From Haliclystus octoradiatus (taxonomy: Eukaryota; Cnidaria; Staurozoa; Stauromedusae; Haliclystidae): a stretch of 64,000 nucleotides of DNA. Each line of letters opens with the position of its first letter. Position 1 is the stretch's first letter. The notes below the pieces were generated by a model. That model saw only the letters and a list, made by a program, of their open reading frames with translations. It made no database searches and had not been told where the DNA came from. Of the stretch, positions 46,866 through 60,700 are shown in pieces. A program made the translations under genes and the position numbers. The DNA lies in contig OU744450.1 in NCBI GenBank assembly GCA_916610825.1, positions 9,382,261 to 9,446,260 of the forward strand. The letters are read 5' to 3'.

Positions 46866-48710
46866 GATTTGTGGAAATATCACAAGTTTTAAATCAGAAC
46901 TGAATAAATTAGACCTGAGTCAATATTGTAGTTTTTAATAACACCTCTCCTTCAATTTAATTTAATTAAATTTATTAATTTAACACTAATTCTCAAAAAA
47001 TCATTAAAAATAAATAAATACAATAAACAAACCTACAATACAAATTATCATATTATTCGGTATACAAATGATTACAAATAGATTAAACTACTTGTATTTA
47101 GCTATTAGTTATTCAGCGGCACACATAAGTGGATGTACATCCCTGTGTGCTTGTGTCATATTTGACAAAAATACATACATAGGCCTACAAAGCTGGCTGA
47201 TATGACTAGATTGAAAATCAACTCCAATACTACTGTGCATACATTCTGTAGTGAAGAAGTTATTGTTAATTTCAAATTTTGATAGATAATTAAATGTGTT
47301 ACAAGATAAATTGCAATGGCATTTAAGTCATAGATTGCTTGATGACGTTCTCAGTGTCAATGATGCATATCCGTTGCCATGATAGTCGAGAAGGGGAAAC
47401 CCTTATTTTTATAGTTTGCTGTTGGGAGCCACAAAAGAATGATATTACGAAAGATTGTTATCAATGATGATATGCTGGGGCAACGATTTACTTTATACAA
47501 GGTGGTGCAGAGGTGGGATGAGATACAAATTATGCAGTCAGTTTTTAAATAAAAACAATAGTTAAGCACTATTCCCATACTATTAATTGTTGAAAGACAG
47601 ACATCATGTCTACTGGTGATGATAAATTATGTAGTTTAGTGAATGGAGAGCCTGGGACTTTCACATCACCTCGTTTCATTGATTCTCTCTGTTTCTGTGT
47701 GCCGCTCTCCTCTGACTCTGAGCTCAGCTCTATCTGGTAGCTGGGGGTTCTGCTCTCCTCTGGAAGGAAAGGAATGCCCCAGGCCGGGATGCCTGTTATT
47801 CACTGTAATATATCATGGATATTAATTGGACGATATTCTACTTACCTCAACGCCATTTTTAAAACTTTGTAACAAAAGAATTAATCAATTCCTGATTTCT
47901 CAAACAGCCGTCAATGATAAATTATTATGGCTACAACAACTTCAAACTCTTTTCTCTTTTATCTCCTCCCACAACAGTTTTACATTTGCTTGGAGGTGTG
48001 TACTGATATCGTATTATCAAATATTGTTTGAATATGTCTTGATATAAAAATTATGCTTGAAGACATCGATAAATTAAAGACGCGTTGCTCTCCAACTATC
48101 AGTTTGAGCTTCGCAGCAAACACAATTACAGACAAATATTATTTTCAAGCTAAAGTGAGCAAAAAATGAGCATAAAGCAGCTGCAGTCTCCTTATCAATA
48201 CGAGGATTTCAAGGGGATATATGGGGAGGGAGAATGTCCGAACGAAATGGCATGCAATCAATGGCGGCAAAGACCATGCTAAAACCATGCAATCAGAGAT
48301 CATGTCTTTGGTCCGTCGTTCTCGTCGGGCTCTTGCTTGTTGTTTAAATCTTTATCATGTTGAGCTTATCAGATTTGATAATTGAATTCGCTCGAGCGCC
48401 ATTTAAAATTAATCATATTTTGTTTTTCCGTCATGAGTGGTGGTCAATTGGTTTCCAGTTGAGTGACAATATTTGAATTGTTTTGTTGTCAGGCAAATGC
48501 AAATCTTTTGTTGTTTTATTTAGGTCAGTGTCTTCGAAATATATCTACCGTGAGGTCTTGGAGCTTATATGATCATGAATGAGAGCCAACCCATTGTATA
48601 AAGAAAATTCGCTCCAGAACATCGTGTTCGTCCATCGTATGTCTACTGAATAGTAATAAATTAATCGACATTGAATTTCAGGCTGAGTCTCAGAGTTGTT
48701 TTGGCTAGAG
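46866..48710. other. region upstream of Ttd14
   Basis: AT-rich sequence with no exon I can support. The open frames at 47357-47578 (minus) and 47643-48047 (plus) lack homology or splice context. If the exon at 53174-53316 is the first exon of the 5-phosphatase gene, this stretch is intronic for that gene and promoter-proximal for Ttd14. Confidence 0.4.
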
Positions 48711-51700
48711 ATGGGAGCTCAATCAAGCAAGAGCTATAAAGTCGTTCTGACAGGCGGTAAGATGATATGCAGCATATGCTTCAACCTTGTTGTTCTTTAT
48801 TGTCGATTTGAATGCCTGACCCTGTAGGCCTACTGAAAAGACAAGTCAGCAGCTATTCGCTGTGCTATATAGTCTTTATATATATTGTGTTGGAGTCAGT
48901 TGTCTGTTTCGATTTGCACTGTGTCTTGTGATAGCAGCCTCAAGCTCAAGAGAGTTTTTTATCGTTTTCAGGGGATCCATGTCCTGAATTAGACTTTAAA
49001 TAAATGGTTTCATTCCACTTGTTGAAATGATTTGATTTTATGTGAGTCCTAGGATATCCTAATTAGGCAGTGCCAAAGAACCTGGACCAGCGGGGGTGTA
49101 GGCCTGTATGGGGTTGGAACATCTCCCTGAGCAATACTCTGTTGGCAAATCCTGGATTTAGGGGCGGATGCAGCTGAAAATTGACTGATGTAAGAAATAG
49201 GGCGGAGTCCGAGTGAAGATGGGCGAAGCCCAGCCCTCCTTGGGGTCGGGAAAATTTTTTGAAAATCAAATCTGTATACGCCGCCCTTAAACGCAACTAC
49301 TTTCAGGATGCAAATTCAGGGTAACTTGAATAATATAGACATCAGTATAAGTTTATGCAAATAAGTTATATGTAGATGGATGACAAGAAGTATAACGTGT
49401 GCTTGTGCCTATAAATCATAAATTTACTAGAGCATGGTAAATCAAACATAGGGTAAACGTAAACAAAAATAAAAACCAAAAAGAGAGAGCACATGTAGCC
49501 TAATTATAGCGTATACAATATAATACTGTACCTAAATCAAAATTAAAATCAATCAAGTATAGGCCTTTGAGACAGGGGCGCAATTTGCAATTGCGAGAAG
49601 TTACATATCTCTAATTCGTTATTCCCAGCATTTTATTTTCAAATAGATCCTTAACAATCTCCACCGGAAAAACTCCATCGTCGTCGCTGTCTCACCACAA
49701 GAACAATTTAAAATAATGTTTGTAATATCTATAAAAAATAAACAATGACATAACACCTTGGATCGTCGCCATTGCGGATTTGATTAGTTATTCAAAAAGA
49801 TGGTGCAGACTGGTGCGAAAAATGCTAGGAATGCAAGATAGAGCACTTTAATTGGTTAGCCTACTACTCAAGTTCTTTGTGAGGAATGCTACAGATACGT
49901 CATCCGACTAATGCAAGATCGAATCAAACTATTTAACAAACAATCAGAATGTGAGCAAATTATGATCACCGATTGGCAGAAATACGAGAGCACACTGTAC
50001 ATAAACAGGCCAATCACACAATGCTGATAACAATACCAATGTTACTTTCAACTTGGCCTACTACAAACAAATAGACGGTGTTGTCATGATGCATGCTTGC
50101 GTACCCCATTGTTTGCTTTTTTAATTTTACGTAACTCAGCTTCCTTTGAAATCTGTTTCTTGCAGCCATTGTCACGCCACTCGGTCGTCATTTATGTTGT
50201 CTTCTCCTGGGTTATTGCCTCACACTTGTAAAATCAATGCAATCTATAATATCAATTAATATATATAATAAAATTAAGTTTTTCTAGTTAGCAGATAAAA
50301 TAGTGAAGTAAAAATTGAAATAGTGATTTATAATTTGTATAGTTTTCATTGATTATAAACGCTGTCTGAGGATAGAAAAACGTGTGAAGCTACAATAATT
50401 TAGTAACAGCAAAATATGTGAACCATAGATGGTTCAGATCTGTTTAGAGGAAAAGAAAAAGTCGTTTGAAATTAAGTCGTCATTTTTGGGTAAGAGCAGC
50501 GCTTAGAGTAACACTTCAAAGAAATGCCTTTGTTCATTAGAAAAGTTTTGTAATCAATAAGTTTCTCGTTTTCATGATTTTCTGTTGTTCAAGTGAATCG
50601 TTACCATGTTGCAGGTCCATGTGGAGGGAAAACTACAGCATTAGCAAGAATAACAACATTCTTTGAGGGAATTGGGTGGAAGGTGAGAGAGGACTAGCCT
50701 ACACTGTATTTACATTTTAGTTTAAGAAACGTTTTTGTCTGCACACAGGCTTTTGACTACCCGCAACCTTCTAATCCTCTATAGATAATAACAATAATGG
50801 TGGGCTTATATGTTACTAAATAATGCAACATTGGTGTCATGATTATTGAATCTCTTGTAAAATCCACATGTAGGAAACACTTCCATGTACATAAACCGTA
50901 TTTTGTTGAAAGCTAAGCTTGGAAACTCTCTAATATAGCCCATCAGGCCATTACAAAGTACAGGATCGAGCTGGAGACTGTTTGATGAAGGGCTAGCAGT
51001 ACATCTGTAGGTTTTCAAATATCAAGATTGAAAATTTTCTTTTAGAATTTGGCCTATAATGTATTTGAATTGTATGACATCATTATTCAACGGTAGGCCT
51101 AAGTTAAATTTCAGAAATGCAATCCAAGCTCACTTTCAATCTGACAGATTGTTCTCGGAAGACTAAAACTTCTATGACACCCTATTATAAGGCCACAATG
51201 CAAAATTGTGAAATTTGAAAGCCATATTTTAATTATCAATTGATTTTTCAAATGTCTCTTTTCAGGTTTTCCGTGTTCCAGAAATGTCAACTCTCTTGAA
51301 CAGGTAAACATTGCTTTCAGAATTAAATATCATAATTACCTTGTAAACATATCATTTGTAAATGCAAACCTGTGCATGCTTACATATGAATAGTTCTACA
51401 TGTGCTTTAAATATGATGATTATGTTTTCTTAAAAACCCCAGATTACAACTTTACAATATTTAACAATTATTGAACGAGTTTGAGCGCAACATTGAGAAT
51501 TATCAGACCAAGAGCTCTATTATCTACCGAAACCGTAAACTGAGGTAGATAATATAGAGCCTTGAGGTCTGATTATTCTCAATGTCATGCGAAATAACGA
51601 GTTTGATAATTGTTTCATTATTCATCACACTAATTATGCAAGAAAACAAAAAGGTTAAACGTAGAAAACTGTTTTAAAAGTTAGTCTTTTGTATCTGTTT

Positions 51701-54700
51701 CTTATTCTCTTTCCAACAAGTTATAATGCTATTGATTAAACATTACAATACCGGTAGATTGTTTAGTTATCCGTCTTCTGGTTTTCGCATTCCTTTCTAT
51801 CCTATAATTTCTCTAATTCTACTTCAGACACAGTAACAAACCTCTTATTTATCGGCTTCTGCTATTTTCATATTAAGAAGCAACCCAAAAAGTTCTGAAC
51901 AAAATAATGTCCATGTCAGGAAACACATTGATGTGACATAATAGGTAGGGATAATAGGTCTGATCGAAGCTATTATCCCATCATGACGTCATATCCAACC
52001 TATTATCCTGAGTTGCTGCTTCACAGCATCGGACATTTAACAATTATCGAACGAGATTGAGCACGACACTGAGAATTGTTTTATTATTAATCCATACCTT
52101 GATTAATCCGATGAAATATTCAAGAACAATTACGTTTTGAGAAATATTACGAATTCATCGCAACAAGTTTGTTTAAATATTTCTTCATAATTTAGAGACT
52201 TTAACGTTATCAACTTGATTAGATGAAGACTTCTTTGCATTTCTTTGTCCTCTTTCTAATTATTCGCATCTTTTTTTATAATAAACTTGACAATTCTGGC
52301 TTCTGTATTGTAGTAAATCTTTATTTTGAAAAGTCAAAAATTTGTAAAAAAGAGTTTTTCTATCACGTCAGTCTTGAAACCTTGGAGATGCTATTGTCTC
52401 GACATATTATCGCGACCCAATTGTCTCGAGCTCTACCCTATTGTCTCATATTATTACGTCACGTTCGAAGACACTAGGAATTGTCGGTGTTCGATTAACC
52501 AATAGGAAGCAAGAAAACGTTCGAAAAAACTTCCCATTAATAATAATAGGAATTATCTGCATTCTATTAGTTGAGATCATAATGAAATTTGAAATGTCGA
52601 CTAATAATAATACTTTTTATTTCTATATGTACTCAACTATAAGTTAGTCTGCACACAGATTTCTAGACCCTGAATTTATCTGATACTATTATGCTCCACT
52701 GTAAATAAGTTTATTTCAGATTTATGTGGGATACTGAATAAATGATGATGATGATTAATCGGCTAAATTGGATCTAGAAAATTATTACTGTACTTAACTC
52801 TTCAATGAGTGTATCACTCTTAACATACCAAATGTATGATTGTGAAACTGTCTGATGTTTCAAAATGTTTGACATTTTCTTTTGACATCTACTTTAGTGG
52901 AGCAAACATTTTATAGGTTGTGTTTGGTCATATGCAGTAGGTTGTTTATAAGGCCCCTCTTATAACAAAGTCTGATTAAATTAATTGTTTAGTCATTTGC
53001 AGGGATTAGAAATTATGTTAATAATAGATATGCTTCTATTTTTCAATTAACAGCGGCGGTGTTGTTTATTCACAACTCAACGAGAGCCAAGGCAGGTTCA
53101 AATGTTTCATTAGTTATTTCGTTAATGTGCATTTTATGTAATGATATGAAAATTTAGCAATGGGAACATTTACCTTGCATCTGGTTTGAATGTCGAATTT
53201 AGAACGTCTTCAAAAATCTTTGTCAATTTGCCACTCCTTCGATGTTGTCTTACGTTGCTGACGCCTTCTGGTGTCCCCTCAACATCTTGCGTGTTGGTAT
53301 CAGAGAATCCAAACATGGCTCCCTTGCAGTAATCCTTTATAATCAGTTGTCATAAGTTTGAATAATTGATAAACTTCCTAGCGTACTTGGCAGTTGATAA
53401 GTAGGCTATCGACAGGCAAGCAAAATACTAGTGAACAATAATGAATTATTTAAACCACAAACTTTTCAGCTGGTTACTACAAATTGCATTACATCGAATG
53501 ATCAACTAGTTTGTTAAACAAATTTCTGTGAATGTGTCTCAAAATTGGGTCATTTGTTATGCAATGTATGACAGCTATAATATACACCAAATTTCACAGT
53601 GTTAACTTGCTGATGTTGAAACTGACATGCCGGTAGTGGTTATTACTAATCAAGCTATTATACTGTCAAGTCGTTGTTTGATATAAATACTTAATCACTG
53701 TTGCCACTGACTTCCCTTTTATAAATTGTACAAAAAAGTTGTTGCTGTTCATTATAATTATATTTTATTAAATTACTTTGTAGTTGCTTTGTTTGAAAAA
53801 CATCTGTCAAAGAGCCTTGTTCAATTAGAAGATTCTTTTTTCGAAATTGGTGATGGATTTGAGAAAAACTGTTTGATTATTTGTGACCGTGGTTTCATGG
53901 ATGCAACAGCATGTAAGATACACTCAAACTTCTTATAACAGTCACCTCTGTAAAGTGGCCCCTGTCTATAATGGTCACTCTTGCAATGTCTAAAATAGTA
54001 TTTTCTATTCAATCAAACCTGTATATAAAGGTCATCTGTCTATAGTGGTCAATTTATCTATCAGACATCTTAGGTCACTGTGTTGAGAAATGTTTATAGT
54101 GGCCTTGATAAAGATCTCAATGTTAATTAAACTTTAAAAAAAAAACATGGAAATTCCATGCTATAAATCATTGAAGACCTTCATATAATAGAAGTGTTTC
54201 GTGTTTGCTTTGTAATAATGTTGATTGCTAGACTATAAGGAGTTTACCATTGATGAGTCATCCGCAGCGAGTTAAGCCACCTGGTCTAATTTAAAGAATT
54301 ATTGTAGTTAGGTAAACAATAAGAAAGGTTTCAAATATGTTGATGTTGATCTTAAAATGCAACACACAGTTCTTCATTTTAAGGAAGGCTCAATGGATGT
54401 AATTCTCATTAAAATAACACCATTTGTTGAATCATTAACCGGAACAATTTGCAGGCACTTTGAAAGGAAAACATTTGCTCACAGTCAAATATAGATTTTG
54501 TATACCCCTGAACTAGCTACATGCATCATTTCAGCTACCATGTCAGTACGTACTCAGTTGAGGCTGAGTTGAGGGGGAGGAGGTCATACCAAAAGCGTAC
54601 AACTGCGTATATGGGAGGGTGTCAACCTTCAAGAATGTATACAACTTGGCTGTCTCTGTTACACTTTTTCAGTTTCAATCAAATCAAATCAGTTTATTGA

Positions 54701-57700
54701 AGATTAAATTGATTTTTATAGCAGAAAAGTTGGAAGTGAAAATTTCCATTCTTCTAGTAACGGTTGCACTTGTATACTTTCTACAAAAAAACAAAGACAA
54801 AATTCGTAGAAATGTGAAGGATGTTGAAAAACTGTCAGTACGTATGCAGAAAGGGGGGGTTATCCAAACATACAGCTGCGTACAAGGGAGGGGGTGTCTA
54901 ACATTGGAACACTTACTGAGTACTGTGTACATACTTTATGGATGGCCCCTTAGGCCCCTTTGGATGGCTATACATGAAAAGTGTTCATCTGCGAATTAAT
55001 TTTGGTATCACTCCATGTTTTATATCCTAAAAACACCTTGATCAGGGTCCAAGAAAAAGTGCGTATCCTTAGTAATCTTATAATCTTAGCTTGTAGAAGA
55101 CTGGGTAAAACTAGAGTTCACATAGTAATTTTGCTTTTATGATTTATAGGTCAAACCTCAACAAGTAAGATATCTATTAGAAAAAGTTGAGAATATTTTG
55201 TAATGCTAAAATCTTATTTCAAAACATTGGAATTTATCTAGGATCCTATAATCCATCAAACTTGCAAAGATTATTGGTATATCGCCCATACAATACTATT
55301 TCTATTTACTTCGTTTAGATATGTCTGAAGATAAGGCAAAGAAATTGTTTGAAGATAATGGATGGAATAGAGTAAAGATGAGTGACTCTCGATATGACCA
55401 AGTCATTCACATGGTAAATTCAAAGCTGAATATTTATCTATGAAGTACGATGGATTGATTAATTGGGGACACGAGCGCATCCCCAAAAAAGTTTTACAGA
55501 TTTATGTTCAATAAAAATTAATTTTAATTTCTAAAAAGAAAATAGTTACGTTTTCTAGTTTATTACTGATGTTTTTGTCATGACCCCTAGGAAAAATGTT
55601 AATTACTGTTCATGAACTTTCAGGCAATTTGGACATTCATGAACCAGTTTATTAACCGGTTCATGAAGTGTTCATAAACTCTTCATGACAACTCATGAAC
55701 TGTTCATAAACCCACAAAAAAATGATCATGAACTGTTCATAATGTTCATGAGTTTGTCACGAACTGTGCTAGGTTTGTTGATGAAGTTCATGAAATGTTC
55801 ATGAACTCGTGGATTTTTTTCAACTGAGGAGCAGCCATTTGACTAGGCTATCCACATACATTCTGCATTTTGGCTAACTCAGAATTCTGAAACAGTTAAC
55901 TCTTCAACTGTTTATGAACAGCTCACAAACATTTACATTCTTGAACACTTCATGAATATACTAATTGAAAATTGATGTACATGAAATTAGACAATTCTTC
56001 TGTGCGGACTGTCCATCTACTATAATGTGAGAAGCTTCATAAAAACTGTGGTATGCTACAGTCATGGACTTGTTTTGTAGTAGCCTATATGGTTCCGTAG
56101 GTGGATCCCACAGCACCTTCGTAATATTTTGACTTTTGTCTGCACTGAAATGTAAGAAACACAATGATGTCAAGTGCTTTGTCTTTAATATCATAATCTG
56201 GGCGCACCTATAAAACCACTGTGCAAAGTGATGTTAACATAATTACGATTTGTCCATTTTTCCAGGTAACAGCTGCCAATGGTGCAGAAGCCTTCTACAC
56301 AACATCAAATAACAAAGCTAGACACGATACAATTTATGAAGCAAAAGAATTAGACAATAGAATTTTACAGGTGATATCACAGCTTAAAGTACTGATTTAT
56401 TTCAAAATGGGTTGATGAAGAATACCAACCCCAATCTCAGTAGACTATCATTAATATCATTCTGAGTTTCTCTTGTTTTGGAAATAATTCTTACTTAATA
56501 ACTGTGGCTCATACGAGTTATCATTTCAACAGTTCGTCAAGGCAGCATCCATTAAAATTGGGGATTCCCGCAGCTTCAAATATGCTAAGGCTTCTACCAC
56601 TATGAATATTGGATGTACTGAATCGCTACTGATAACCTACTAAAAAACATTATGCTAATCTCTATCCTTTTTGTACTATTTCCCGATATTTTATAGAATT
56701 TTATGTAGCACTGAATTGAAGAATCTCCAACGGTTTGTCATAATAATTAAATCCGTGAAATGCAAAAAGGGCCCAAGAGATGAACAAATACTGAAATTCA
56801 CCAGACGCTTGAACCTAGATTATTCTCAATCTACTGAAAACTACTGAAATACTATGTTTCAGCCCAGCTCAGTATGTTTTCAGTAGGTTTTCAGACTTAG
56901 TGTAACTGTAGGCTCTTAAACAAGTTTCTAAAATCTAAACAAAGATATGCTCCCAGAACGTAAGTTTTCGTATCAATCCGGTTTCCATACGTAATTGAAA
57001 TTGGATGCTTCAATCAAATTCTTCGTCAATAAGCTTTTAAAATATTGGTAAATGTTAATCGACAACACTACCCTATATACATTAGATGTGTTTCTTTTTC
57101 TGTTATTGATTTCAATGCCTTCACAATTTATTGTAATTATTTTTCCTCCTCCATTTCATATACTATATATTTTATCATGGTGTAAATCTAACTCACTATT
57201 AATTAACATTAAAAAGACACAAGCTATTATAATTGGAAACAAAAAAATACTTAACAAATGGAATCCTCAAAAGATATCATCGGAAGGCATCGATATAAAT
57301 TACAAAACATCAACAAGAAATCTTCGTGTAATTTTCCATGATGAACATTTATATTAAAGTCATGTTAGTAAATTATTACAAATAGCAGCCGTGTTATTAT
57401 ATGCTGATATGCCTTGCTTTCTAAATACATGATAATATTTCACGTTATAGATTATATCATAGAGAGACTTTTTACGCGTAGGTGTGAAACTCGTTACTTG
57501 TTATTACAAATAGCAGCCTGGTTATTATCCAACATCTGCAAATTCCTTGATATGCTTCCACTACCATTATTGAAAAGAGTTATCGAAAGTAAAGTTATCA
57601 ATCCTGCTCTTTATGCTATCCAAGTGTGGTCATCATGTTGTAAAACAGAGCTCCGAAGAATTCAACGTGGTGTTCAAAACTGGGAAGCCAAAATATTACT

Positions 57701-60700
57701 TCGGAAATCAAAATATGACCACATGGAAGATGCATTGCAGCAGATCAACTGGTTATGTATCACTGACATCATTCAACTAAGAACTGCATGTCAAGCTCAT
57801 GATGCTATGGCTGGGCGTGCTGGAGAAACACTCCAATCATTTTGTTTAAATCATCTAATCAAACAATTATTCATTGTTTTTTTGCTTCTTGCAGGCATGG
57901 GTTGGCCATCCTCATCTAGATGTTGTTCATAATATTGGCTCTTTTGATTCAAAATGTAATAAAGTGATCGGGGTTAGTATGACGTAATTGTATTTATATT
58001 GTCACAATTATTCAATCAATCTGGTTGGTTTTGTGCTCCCATTTTCTCCTTGCGTGCCTCTTGTGCGCCAAAAAGCAATAGCTGGTATGAAACTGTGCGC
58101 TAATTGCTTAAGGCATGATGCAACACTGTGTGTAATAGCTTGCACGTCTGTATTCCATTTACATATTATAAGCAATGTTTCTTATTTCTATTTTTGTAGC
58201 TTCTTTGCTCAAGACTTGGAATTTCTGCTGGTGATGGTATTCTACCACAAAGTAATAAAAGGAAATTTCTTGTTGAAGATTTGCCAGATGATTCTGTAAG
58301 TGATATGCCCATAATTTGTTTAGTCTAATCAACATTAATGCCATGCTCTTTCTCAGTGTGGTCTCTATGTCTTGTAGTCTTATAACTAGCAGGTTTTACT
58401 CTGCTAATCCATGGGGAAAATGTTGAACTGTTCATAAACTTTCAGGCAACTTCACATACGTGAACTCTTTGTGACTGTTCATGAACTGTTAATGAGCCCA
58501 CAAAAAAATGTTCATGAACTCATGGATTTTTTTCACAGATAAATGACTTAAATTGTTTTCATAAATGCTTATCATTATTCTTCTCTCTTCTCTGTGTTCT
58601 TGTTCCACTTACATATTATAAGAGTCAAGGTCACCATTTGAAAATATTTTGTGACTTCATAGACTGTTCATGAACCTTCTGAACTGTTAATGAACATGTT
58701 GTGAACAGTTCATGAACTTTACGACATTTCACAAAATGTCCATAAATACCTTACAAATAGTTCATAAACGTTAAATGAGGGATGCACTGGAATGCTATTC
58801 CGGCTGTGGCCGAAATACTGAAAATGTCGGAATGAGTGGCCGGAATCCTGCTGAATTTTGACTTTATTTCGGAAATATTTTTTCTTTTGTTTGAAGTTTC
58901 TTATCCAACATTTGATCACTAAAATGAGCTACTTTGCATTAGAGAAACTTTTTAAAAACAAATGCATGTGATTGCTCTTCTTTAGTTCATGTTTAATCAT
59001 GCAAGGCAATCAAATGGTCTCTTCTCCACTCCAGTAGCCGTAGCACTTCCTTATAAAATTAATCAATTGATGTACAAAGGTTAAAAGTAAATATATTTGT
59101 TTGTTTAGAATAATAAATAAACAATCAAATTAAACCACCATTGTTTAAATTGGATTATTTAATGCAATTTTATTGAAAACTTCGATAGTGTATATTAACG
59201 TCATTTGAAGTTCATGTTTTGATCCAAAGGAAACATAATTTTCACGCAACAAACATGTCTGAAACTAATCTGAGCACATTGTAGTGTGTACTTCGCGCCA
59301 TATGACTTTTGAGCCACAAATTTGTCACTTGGTTTGAGTAAAATTAGGCCAATTTTGAGATGCAAAATCATTTCTAAAAAACCAAGTTGCAAAATCATTT
59401 CTATTGCTTTATGCAACCATTTACAATTTAAATTCTTACCGTTTATGAGGCTATAATAATTAAATTAATGCAACAGAATGAAAATACATGTAAAATTGAC
59501 AAGAAATGCATCCGATTTCTCAAAAAAATACGCAAATGGAATAAATCTATGTAAACACTACGGGCTGATTTATGGTTGCGTAAAACAATAGAAACGCTAT
59601 TACTATGTTGAATAAAAGTTGTACAAGTTAAATTTCTAATTATATCAACTTCAACAAAGTTTTTGAACTGTTTGTATATTTATAGAAATTTCCTCCATTT
59701 CAAGACTTTGAAATGATTCATGATTATCTTGATGGCACAGATGAAGATACTTTTGGCAGACTTACAAAGCGTGGACAGTACGGTATGCTTACACTATCAT
59801 ATTTTACAGTTCATATATCGAACTACGCACTGTCTGAAATCAGAATCCGACCCGATAAGAATTTCCAAGGTTGAGAATGAATCCAATCTGATCCGAAAAT
59901 GTTCATCATAAATCCGAAAAATTCTGAACATGTTTCATACAGCTTTGTAAAATGTTTTATAAAATGCAACTTTGATTGTTATTGACAGTGATTACTGTGA
60001 ATATTCCACTGCAGAAAATTAATCATCAGAATGGCCATGACATTGTTCGATTGAATCTAGCGATAAATAAAATGCCTTTAAAATGATAAACAATGTTGGG
60101 TGAAAATATTCGCGAAATTTGATTTTTTCGGACATACCTAACTATGGTAGTTTAATCAAAAATCTGAACATCAATCTGATCAGATTTGTGTCATTCGCTT
60201 CATCATTCATTCTAGTTTATTAGCTGTTGTTACAATTACTGGTAACTTCGTTATTTTTACTTTCAGTATATTTATGTCCTTGTAGGTGTCTTCTCTTACA
60301 TGCATACAGTCACAAAAGAAGAGTTTAATCATCAATCGATCAAAATGCAACGGATTATTAAAGAGGAAGAATACAAGGTTAATAGATTTCAAATTGCCTT
60401 ACTTTGCAAATGCTGCAGCTATTTTTTCTGTCCAGTAAAGTCCCAGGCAAGCAAATTAAATGTTTTGAAGTGACTGTGTTTGGTGCAGAAGTTGTACAAT
60501 GTCAACTACCTGGCAAGATGATGATTGTTTGACTTTCCTTTCCTGAAATTTTTGGAACTTGCCACATTTTACAGTTTGTGAACAGATTATAAAATAGAAC
60601 TGGTGTTATTTTTAGTTATAGTGATATCCTACTGTTTTAACTTCTAAATATTTTCCTTCTAAACAACAGGATTATTTTTTGTCTTAAGGCCACGTATTGA

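Noticed and set aside
49063-49296. 77-codon minus-strand frame in a GC-rich block
   Set aside because: The block resembles a dispersed repeat also seen near 37716; no protein family fits.
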